Shown one piece after another: positions 1-5,407 of a DNA stretch of 20,209 nucleotides. The notes beneath the pieces were generated by a model. It saw nothing but the letters and a program-made list of their open reading frames with translations. It made no database searches and was not told the origin of the DNA. The stretch spans positions 1 to 20,209 of the forward strand of contig CAYZXU010000040.1 in the NCBI GenBank assembly GCA_964482535.1. The letters run 5' to 3'. The first letter of the stretch is position 1. Each line of letters opens with the position of its first letter. A program made the position numbers and the translations under genes. Source of the DNA: CAYZXU01 sp964482535 (GTDB taxonomy: Bacteria; Desulfobacterota; Desulfobacteria; Desulfobacterales; BuS5).

Positions 1-43
1 AATATTTAATACATATTAGATTTTAGTTTTTCAAGTTATATTC

Positions 44-70
44 TTGCAAAATTAAATATTATACTATAAT
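44..70 (+). promoter_or_regulatory. possible sigma-70 promoter for the receiver gene
   Basis: TTGCAA at 44-49 and TATAAT at 65-70 are separated by 15 bases, shorter than the optimal 17. A second TATAAT is at 81-86. The whole upstream stretch is extremely AT-rich, so chance matches are likely. No GG-N10-GC sigma-54 pattern is seen in bases 1-130. Confidence 0.3.
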
Positions 71-130
71 TAAAATTATATATAATAAACTATTTTTAAT
101 TTAACCGTTTTTTTGCTATTGAGGTAATCA

Positions 131-508
131 ATGAATAAGCCACTGAACCTACTTATTATTGATGACAACGAAGAGATACTTGTTGCTCTTAAGGATTTCT
201 TTTCCATGGACAATTTCAATGTATATTCAGCGATAGACGGTCTTGAAGCGCTTAAAATCATTGAATCTGAAAACATAGCATTTGACCTTATAATAACCGA
301 CATAGTAATGCCCAACATAAGCGGTGTTGGGATAATTTCAATAGTTAAACAACGATGGCCGGATGTTCCGGTTATAGCCATTACAGGATGGGGTGAACAT
401 CCTGAAGCTCTGGCAGCAGAAGCAGATGCTGACCTGGTAATTGAAAAACCGTTTGATTTGGCTGAACTCAAGAAAAAAGTTAATGAATTATTATTAAAAA
501 AAACATAA
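131..508 (+). CDS. stand-alone response-regulator receiver domain (N-terminal half of an NtrC-type protein)
   Basis: A 125-residue CheY-like receiver. The acidic pair D11-D12, the phosphoacceptor D57 (in the string ITDIVMPN), T85 and K106 (EKPF) are all present, so it should be phosphorylatable by a histidine kinase, which is not next to it in the window. The start has a GAGGT Shine-Dalgarno five bases upstream. There is no output domain: the protein ends soon after helix 5 at a TAA at 506-508. The following AAA+ gene is in the same reading frame, with only two codons between that TAA and its ATG. The pair may therefore be a genuine two-gene system, or one NtrC-family gene interrupted by a nonsense codon or a sequencing error. 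The fold assignment is secure; the functional partner is inferred from position. Confidence 0.9.
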   Translation: MNKPLNLLIIDDNEEILVALKDFFSMDNFNVYSAIDGLEALKIIESENIAFDLIITDIVMPNISGVGIISIVKQRWPDVPVIAITGWGEHPEALAAEADADLVIEKPFDLAELKKKVNELLLKKT

Positions 509-514
509 AATAAA

Positions 515-1564
515 ATGCTTGGACCTCCAATAATAGGCGTAAGTCAAAACATTACAAAAGCAAAAGACATTATTAATCGTATTGCAGATACCGGTTTAAG
601 CATATTAATCTCAGGCGAAAGTGGTGTCGGAAAAGAGGTTATTGCCCAGAACCTCTTTCAAAAATCATTTAGAAATAAAAACTCTTTTTTAAAAATTAAT
701 TGTGCAGCGCTGCCTGAAGGTTTGCTTGAAAGCGAGCTTTTTGGTTATGAGCAGGGAGCTTTTACAGGAGCTCAGCGAAAAAAAAAGGGCAAGTTTGAAC
801 TCGCACATAAAGGCGTTTTGTTTCTTGATGAAATAGGAGATATGTCTTTTAATTTACAGGCAAAACTTCTTCATGTTCTTCAGAGCGGAGAATTTGCTCC
901 CCTTGGTTCTGAAAAAGATATAAAAAGTGATGTATGGATTATAGCCGCCTCAAATCAAAACCTGGAAAAAAATATAAAGAAGGGAACTTTCAGAGAAGAT
1001 CTCTATTACAGGTTAAATACCATAAATATTCATATTGCCCCCCTGCGCGAAAGACCTGAAGACATAATCCCCATTGCAGAGTATTATATAAAACAGTATG
1101 CTATACAGTTTAAATCTGGAAAGATTATTAAGCCAGGCAAAAAGATAATGGAGCAGCTCGCAGAATATAACTGGCAGGGGAATGTCAGAGAACTGCAAAA
1201 TGTGTTAAAAAGAGCCCTGGTTATGGGCGACTGGGAGGATGTTCTTAAAAGTCTTGGGGAAAAACCATCCGAACCTGGAAATTCAGGCAAAGGCGAGTCT
1301 GATAAATATTCATTATTATCCGAACTTATGGGTTTTGATATGAATGATCAGGTTGAGCTTGATGCCTTTTCCTTAAAAAAAATCAGGCAAACTGCGATAG
1401 ACAGGGTGGAAAAAGAGGTTATAGCCTGTATACTTGATAAAACAGGCTGGAATAGAACCAAAGCTACAAAAATACTGGAAATAAGCTATAAAACCCTGCT
1501 GAGTAAAATCAGCAGTCTTGACATTGAGCCTCCTCCGTCAAAAAAACTAAGATCAAAAAACTAA
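515..1564 (+). CDS. sigma-54-dependent activator lacking its own receiver (AAA+ plus Fis-type HTH)
   Basis: A 349-residue bacterial enhancer-binding protein that hydrolyses ATP to open sigma-54 RNA polymerase complexes. Walker A is GESGVGKE (34-41), the sigma-54 contact loop GAFTGA is at 81-86, Walker B ends in D105-E106, and the family string FREDLYYRLN follows. A Fis-type helix-turn-helix (NRTKATKILEISYKTLL) lies near the C-terminus. All the parts for ATPase activity and DNA binding look intact. The protein begins almost directly at the AAA+ domain, and no Shine-Dalgarno precedes the ATG (only A/T bases), so translation may depend on coupling to, or readthrough from, the receiver gene in the same frame just upstream. 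A likely target is the sigma-54 promoter of the PEP-CTERM gene about 1.6 kb away, but that link is inference only. Confidence 0.9.
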   Translation: MLGPPIIGVSQNITKAKDIINRIADTGLSILISGESGVGKEVIAQNLFQKSFRNKNSFLKINCAALPEGLLESELFGYEQGAFTGAQRKKKGKFELAHKGVLFLDEIGDMSFNLQAKLLHVLQSGEFAPLGSEKDIKSDVWIIAASNQNLEKNIKKGTFREDLYYRLNTINIHIAPLRERPEDIIPIAEYYIKQYAIQFKSGKIIKPGKKIMEQLAEYNWQGNVRELQNVLKRALVMGDWEDVLKSLGEKPSEPGNSGKGESDKYSLLSELMGFDMNDQVELDAFSLKKIRQTAIDRVEKEVIACILDKTGWNRTKATKILEISYKTLLSKISSLDIEPPPSKKLRSKN

Positions 1565-1593
1565 GCTGCGGCGGCAAAGGTTTTCCTCTACCT

Positions 1594-1671
1594 GTCATTC
1601 CCATGAAAATGGGAATCCAGTGTTTGTAAACAATTACACACTTTATGGATTCTCGCCTCCGCGGGAATGAC
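1594..1671. repeat. imperfect inverted-repeat element (REP/MITE-like), possibly acting as a terminator
   Basis: The outer arms GTCATTCCC (1594-1602) and GGGAATGAC (1663-1671) are exact inverse complements. Inside them GGGAATCCA (1611-1619) partly mirrors TGGATTC (1646-1652), and GTCATTCCC with GGGAAT also forms a small hairpin. This resembles the widespread ATTCCC...GGGAAT short dispersed repeats of proteobacteria. T8 follows the right arm (1673-1680), so on the plus strand it could terminate the activator gene transcript. The left end of the small minus-strand ORF lies inside it. No second copy was noticed in this window. Confidence 0.7.
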
Positions 1672-1891
1672 GTTTTTTTTCAAATACATCGATATTAGCG
1701 TTTATATTTCTTCTATCCTTACAGGTTCTTCTGTCTACACTGAACATTGTTGACCTCCTGTCCATGCCGCTTCTGCGCTCATCATGAACCCTTCTTGCAG
1801 GAATATGGTCAGTATATTCATACTGACGTCTTTCCAGGCCGAGTCTTCTTCCTCCGTTATCTATTATTGTTTTATTCATTAATTTATTCAT
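1643..1891 (-). CDS. small arginine-pair repeat protein of unknown function
   Basis: About 82 residues if started at the ATG at 1889-1891, which has a GAGAGA-type Shine-Dalgarno about eight bases upstream; an ATG at 1877-1879 and a longer TTG-initiated form are alternatives. The protein carries seven Arg-Arg pairs, at residues 15, 21, 33, 39, 45, 54 and 60, mostly six residues apart in the pattern RR-x4-RR with Asp/Glu before the second pair (for example RRSGMDRR). There is no signal peptide or membrane segment. The last roughly nine residues (RHSRGGENP) and the stop codon are encoded by the inverted-repeat element, so the original 3' end was probably replaced. I do not recognise a function. 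The strong periodicity argues for a real gene; expression is unproven. Confidence 0.55.
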   Translation of the reverse strand: MNKLMNKTIIDNGGRRLGLERRQYEYTDHIPARRVHDERRSGMDRRSTMFSVDRRTCKDRRNINANIDVFEKKRHSRGGENP

Positions 1892-1964
1892 TTTTGTTTC
1901 TCTCATTACATTTTCTAAAGATAACAACCTTGATTACCCAACCAACTTAAAACTTTTCAAAAAA

Positions 1965-2001
1965 GCTGAACCGGAAAGCTTTAATTTAATTCCGGTTCAG
2001 C
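1965..2001 (-). terminator. rho-independent terminator of the PEP-CTERM gene
   Basis: A perfect 12-bp inverted repeat, GCTGAACCGGAA (1965-1976) and TTCCGGTTCAGC (1990-2001), with a 13-base AT-rich loop. Read on the minus strand, the stem is followed by TTTTTTG. It lies about 158 bases past the stop of the PEP-CTERM gene and upstream of the small arginine-pair gene, separating the two units. Confidence 0.8.
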
Positions 2002-2158
2002 CCTTTCTTAAAACTTGTCCAATGCTTAAATTTAATTATCATTATACTATAAGCTTAATTTAAAGTCTTGAGCTGCTTAATATTTTAACTCAATATTACT
2101 TTAAAACTTACATATCCTTCAAAATCGGACAAAGTACAACAAGTAATACACTTTAAAT

Positions 2159-2914
2159 CTATGCTGCTTTATTAAAAAACTTTTTGCGTCCAAATCCTGC
2201 AAGACCGATTAGACCACTGCCGAGTAGAAACATTGTGGCTGGTTCTGGTACGGGCTGCATATCTTCAATCAAAAAGACTGCGTCCTGAAAATCTCCATCA
2301 CCACCTATCGTATCTTCAAACGCAAGTACCCAATCATTATCGCCTTGAAGATTTACTGTCGTTCCACCTTGATATTCTGGTAGCAATGCGCTCGCTCCAT
2401 CAGGCACCACATATGTCAATGCCAAAATGTTGTTGTCAGTGCCATAGCCACCAGCATTCTTATCATCTTCGGTATAGGATGTTACACCTGTAGCGCTTGC
2501 CCAACAAAATCCAAACACTTGGCCAAAACCTTCTATAGCCTCATCACCATCAACCCATAAATCTCCTGAATCATTAATATTAAAACTAACAGCATTATCG
2601 GAGCCCAAATCAAAAGCATAAGAACCAGTAGTAGAATAGATCCCTAAGCTACCTGATGCAGCAGAGAGCAGCGTGATAAGATATGAATCAACTGCCGCTT
2701 CAGCTGGGGTCCACAAGGCTGCAGTAGATTGATCATTATAAGCATCAATTACATTAGTACCAAATGTATTATTAAAAACTGTCTGAAGTGAATCCTCTGA
2801 AGAACTACCCAAAGTCAAAGGTCTGTTGTCGTTAAACGGCACCGCCATTACACTACCCACCGCAAGAAAAACCGCCAAAACTGAAATCATCAAAATTTTT
2901 GATATTTTCGACAT
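2159..2914 (-). CDS. PEP-CTERM sorted surface/exported protein
   Basis: The start is the ATG at 2914-2912 because an AAGGAGGA Shine-Dalgarno sits seven bases before it; a longer TTG-initiated frame upstream lacks support. The 251-residue product has a Sec signal peptide (positively charged start, hydrophobic core, VMA cut near residue 24) and ends with the exosortase sorting signal: VPEPAT near 222-227, a short transmembrane helix, then a basic RKK tail. In this system the tail is cut by an exosortase and the protein is delivered to the envelope or matrix. The acidic stretch around 191-217 (FED...GDGDFQDAVF) resembles the calcium-binding-like DUF4114 motif; the rest is low in Cys and rich in Gly/Ser/Asp. 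No exosortase gene is in the window. The gene is preceded by a sigma-54 promoter and a long leader, and followed by a strong terminator. The sorting class is secure; the binding role is unknown. Confidence 0.9.
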   Translation of the reverse strand: MSKISKILMISVLAVFLAVGSVMAVPFNDNRPLTLGSSSEDSLQTVFNNTFGTNVIDAYNDQSTAALWTPAEAAVDSYLITLLSAASGSLGIYSTTGSYAFDLGSDNAVSFNINDSGDLWVDGDEAIEGFGQVFGFCWASATGVTSYTEDDKNAGGYGTDNNILALTYVVPDGASALLPEYQGGTTVNLQGDNDWVLAFEDTIGGDGDFQDAVFLIEDMQPVPEPATMFLLGSGLIGLAGFGRKKFFNKAA

Positions 2915-2949
2915 TTTATTTCCTCCTTCATTACCAGGCAAACCGCCCA

Positions 2950-2977
2950 GTTTTTGTTTAAAAGTTTTTGTTTAAAA
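2950..2977. repeat. perfect tandem duplication of a 14-base unit
   Basis: GTTTTTGTTTAAAA occurs at 2950-2963 and again, directly adjacent and unchanged, at 2964-2977. It lies in the untranslated leader of the PEP-CTERM transcript about 22 bases upstream of its Shine-Dalgarno. It could be a simple slippage duplication. Confidence 0.85.
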
Positions 2978-3136
2978 AATTAATGTTTTGTTATTATTAT
3001 TTCGCCAACAAAAATATTACCATATTTTTTCAAGCACCCGCATTTCTCGTCTTTTTATAACCTCCTGTTGACGATAATTTAAAAAGATTAATTTTGATAA
3101 AATTTAAAATTCCTTTGCCAATTTATAGACTTGCAT

Positions 3137-3152
3137 AGCAAAACGAATGCCA
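3137..3152 (-). promoter_or_regulatory. sigma-54 (-24/-12) promoter of the PEP-CTERM gene
   Basis: Read on the minus strand the site is TGGCATTCGTTTTGCT. It matches the sigma-54 consensus TGGCACG-N4-TTGCW at all core positions: the GG at -24 and GC at -12 are separated by exactly ten bases. The base before is T, also consensus. Transcription would begin near 3126 and run through a leader of about 210 bases to the ATG at 2914. Two enhancer-binding proteins are encoded in the window. Confidence 0.7.
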
Positions 3153-3287
3153 ACAATTAAAAAAAATTACATCTTTTTTATCAAAAAAAATCTTATGGAA
3201 TTTCAATTAGTTATATGGATAAAATAGGGAGGAGTCTCTTTTTTTAAAAAGATTAAAAATTGAGACATTTTTAACTATGTAGTTGGC

Positions 3288-3322
3288 GTAACAATTACAT
3301 AGAAAATTATGTAATTTATTAC
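3288..3322. promoter_or_regulatory. candidate upstream activator sites for the sigma-54 promoter
   Basis: An exact inverted repeat ATTACATA (3294-3301) / TATGTAAT (3308-3315) with a six-base spacer lies here. Alternatively, two related dyads, GTAACAATTAC (3288-3298) and GTAATTTATTAC (3311-3322), start 23 bases apart, about two helical turns. They sit roughly 165-190 bases upstream of the predicted sigma-54 start, a typical distance for enhancer-binding proteins. The region is AT-rich, so chance dyads are possible. Confidence 0.4.
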
Positions 3323-3353
3323 ACAATTTATTCTTTTTTAAATCAGCTGTTTT

Positions 3354-4337
3354 TTAATTTAACGTGATATCACCTGAAAAAATCCTGTGTATCTTCCCTG
3401 AAGAGTCCTTTAAAATCAGCACGCCGTCATCATCCACATCTTCTACTGTTCCTGAGAGCTCTTTATTGATCATGTCAACACAGATCTTCTTTCCTACTAT
3501 GTTTGAAAGTTCCTTCCATCTTGCAAGAACAGGTTTGAAACCTTTATTTTTAAAAATATCATAGTACGTTTCATAAAGGCTTAAAAATTTTTGCAAAATT
3601 TCAACCCTTGAAAATTTTCTTCCTGTTTCAATCAGTACTGATGTTGCCTTTTCTTTTAAATCGTCAGGGATATCCTGTGGCTGTGTGTTTACATTTAAGC
3701 CGATACCCACAACAATATAGTCAACAGCATCCATTTCAAGGCTTATTTCAGTGAGTATCCCTGCTATCTTCTTTGTGCCGATGAGTATATCATTGGGCCA
3801 CTTTATCTTTGCATCTGTTTGGGTAAGACAAATAAGGGTTTCTGCCGCTGCTACTGCCGTGAGCAGTGTAATCTTGGGGGCTTCATCAGGAGGAATACGG
3901 GGGCGTAAGATCAGGGATGCATATATTCCTTTGCCGGATGGGGAAATCCAGGTTCTTCCTTTTCTACCCCTGCCGGATGTCTGGCTCTCGGCAGTCACAA
4001 GAGTTCCTTCAGGAGCGCCTGCTGCGGCAAGATTTTTTGCCGTGATATTTGTGGATTCAGTCTCCTGCAGGCATACAATTTTTTTCTTTCCAAAAACCTT
4101 TGTGTCAAGGCCGTCGAGTATCTCTTCTTCTAAAAGCAGATCTAAAGCTCCTGTAAAAAGATAACCCTTTTTTTTTGAAGACTCTATAAGGTAGCCGCTT
4201 TCCCTTAACGTCTTGATATGTTTCCACACAGCGGCGCGGCTCACAAATAGTTTTCGGCTCAACGTCTCCCCTGATATCCAGGAGCCCTTATTCTCCTTCA
4301 GACAGGTCAGAAGGCGGGTTTTGGTTTTACTGATCAT
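3354..4337 (-). CDS. birA: BirA, bifunctional biotin-protein ligase and biotin operon repressor
   Basis: A 327-residue protein that makes biotinyl-AMP, attaches biotin to carrier proteins such as the acetyl-CoA carboxylase subunit, and, loaded with biotinyl-AMP, binds DNA. Residues about 5-60 form a winged helix-turn-helix (recognition stretch VSRAAVWKHIKTL). The catalytic loop GRGRKGR is at 122-128 and KWPNDI at 179-184, followed by the SH3-like C-terminal domain. Presence of the HTH marks it as the repressor (class II) type. The start ATG has an AAGGGG ribosome site five bases upstream. It is divergent from bioB, and the only biotin operator found lies between them, so it probably controls its own gene as well as the biotin operon. 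No clear -10/-35 pair for birA was found. Confidence 0.96.
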   Translation of the reverse strand: MISKTKTRLLTCLKENKGSWISGETLSRKLFVSRAAVWKHIKTLRESGYLIESSKKKGYLFTGALDLLLEEEILDGLDTKVFGKKKIVCLQETESTNITAKNLAAAGAPEGTLVTAESQTSGRGRKGRTWISPSGKGIYASLILRPRIPPDEAPKITLLTAVAAAETLICLTQTDAKIKWPNDILIGTKKIAGILTEISLEMDAVDYIVVGIGLNVNTQPQDIPDDLKEKATSVLIETGRKFSRVEILQKFLSLYETYYDIFKNKGFKPVLARWKELSNIVGKKICVDMINKELSGTVEDVDDDGVLILKDSSGKIHRIFSGDITLN

Positions 4338-4356
4338 GGAATCCCCTTAAATCTTC

Positions 4357-4386
4357 TGTCAACCCTAAAGCTTTAATGGGTTGACA
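4357..4386. promoter_or_regulatory. BirA operator between birA and bioB
   Basis: Exact inverted repeat TGTCAACCC (4357-4365) and GGGTTGACA (4378-4386), spacer 12. Counted as in the known BirA consensus (TTGTNAACC-N14-GGTTNACAA), the half-sites are CTGTCAACC and GGTTGACAA with a 14-base spacer. The right arm contains the perfect TTGACA -35 box of bioB, so bound BirA would block polymerase. The spacer also contains the palindrome TAAAGCTTTA. Assignment rests on consensus match, position and the divergent birA gene. Confidence 0.9.
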
Positions 4387-4409
4387 ATAAATCCATCTCT
4401 GATTAAGAT
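4381..4409 (+). promoter_or_regulatory. sigma-70 promoter of the biotin operon
   Basis: A perfect TTGACA at 4381-4386, a 17-base spacer, and TAAGAT (4 of 6 matches) at 4404-4409. The expected transcription start at about 4415-4418 coincides with the bioB ATG at 4418. Its -35 box overlaps the BirA operator. Confidence 0.75.
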
Positions 4410-4417
4410 ATTAAATT

Positions 4418-5407
4418 ATGTTTAACAAAAAACTTATTAAAATAACACAAAAGATTATCAAAGGCGAAGAGTGCAAAATTTCCCATGAAAAAGCCTGCGA
4501 AATTGCAACACTTGGCAAGGAATATACTTTTGATCTTTTTACATGCGTAAACAAGATAAGGGAAAAATTTAAAAACCGCAAGGTATTCACATGCTCCATA
4601 ATAAATGCAAAGTCAGGGTCATGCTCCCAGGACTGTGCATTCTGTGCACAATCCTCCTTTCATAAAACAGGGGTTAAAAAATATCCGCTTATGAAAAAAG
4701 ATAAAATGGTTGACCTCGCAGTTAAAATGCATGATGCAGGCGCAACGAGATTCTCCATTGTCACAAGCGGCCTTAGACTGTCCGGCAAAGAGATAGAGAC
4801 CATATGCCTTGCAGCAGAAAAGATAAAACATCTGACAGATCTTTCATTATGTGCATCCATAGGCATGATTAACGAATCTGATGCAAAAAAGCTGCTTGAA
4901 AGCGGAATTTCCCGCTATCATCACAACCTTGAAACATCTGAAAGTTTTTTTAATCATATCTGCACAACTCACGATTATAAAGAGGATATAAACGTTGTTC
5001 AATCTGCCGCTGCCGCAGGATTGAAAGTATGCAGCGGAGGAATAATGGGGCTTGGGGAAACCTGGCAGCAGCGCGTGGAGCTTGCCTGTACCTTAAGAGA
5101 CCTTGATGTTGATTCAATTCCCATAAATTTTTTAAATCCTGTTGCCGGCACAAGAATGGAAAAAAGGCCGCTGCTTTCACCCATGGATGCGCTTAAATGC
5201 ATTGCCATGTTCAGACTTGTTAACCCAAAAAAGGATATAACTGTGTGCGGCGGAAGGGAAACAGCGCTGAAAGATTTTCAATCCTGGCTTTTTTTTGCAG
5301 GCGCAAACGGGCTGATGGCCGGCAATTACCTGACCACAATGGGAAGAGACACGAAAATGGATATGGATATGCTGAAAGATATGGGGCTTTATAATGAAGA
5401 CAGATAA
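4418..5407 (+). CDS. bioB: biotin synthase BioB (radical SAM)
   Basis: Inserts sulfur into dethiobiotin to give biotin, the last step of the pathway. The 329-residue protein has the radical-SAM cluster motif C69-x3-C73-x2-C76 (SGSCSQDCAFC), the downstream SGIxRYHHNLET-type segment, the CSGGIMGLGE region and the C-terminal VCGGRE stretch typical of BioB, so both iron-sulfur clusters should form. Length is normal (E. coli about 346). The start is fixed by family alignment, yet no Shine-Dalgarno precedes it and the predicted promoter places the transcription start at or within a few bases of the ATG: the message may be leaderless. It is the first gene of an operon running to bioD and overlaps bioA by 14 bases. 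Confidence 0.97.
   Translation: MFNKKLIKITQKIIKGEECKISHEKACEIATLGKEYTFDLFTCVNKIREKFKNRKVFTCSIINAKSGSCSQDCAFCAQSSFHKTGVKKYPLMKKDKMVDLAVKMHDAGATRFSIVTSGLRLSGKEIETICLAAEKIKHLTDLSLCASIGMINESDAKKLLESGISRYHHNLETSESFFNHICTTHDYKEDINVVQSAAAAGLKVCSGGIMGLGETWQQRVELACTLRDLDVDSIPINFLNPVAGTRMEKRPLLSPMDALKCIAMFRLVNPKKDITVCGGRETALKDFQSWLFFAGANGLMAGNYLTTMGRDTKMDMDMLKDMGLYNEDR

Larger units (their letters stand above)
2915..3353. other. 439-base non-coding region between the PEP-CTERM gene and birA
   Basis: No coding sequence is supported here on either strand. From the PEP-CTERM side it holds that gene's Shine-Dalgarno, a tandem 14-base duplication, an A/T-rich leader, a sigma-54 promoter reading toward the PEP-CTERM gene, and inverted repeats near the end of birA that could bind an activator. 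These are listed separately. No terminator is evident after birA. Confidence 0.7.

Noticed and set aside
1625..1634. TTGTAAACAA resembling a BirA half-site
   Set aside because: It is a self-palindrome in the loop of the repeat element, with no partner arm at 14-base spacing and no biotin gene downstream.
3060..3068. Perfect Shine-Dalgarno (ACAGGAGGT on the minus strand) in the PEP-CTERM leader
   Set aside because: No ATG, GTG or TTG lies at usable distance; the nearest ATG is 17 bases away and opens only eight codons. Not called as a leader peptide.
3234..3266. GTCTC...GAGAC hairpin after birA
   Set aside because: Only five stable pairs and an A/T interior; on the minus strand no T run follows, so it is not a convincing birA terminator.
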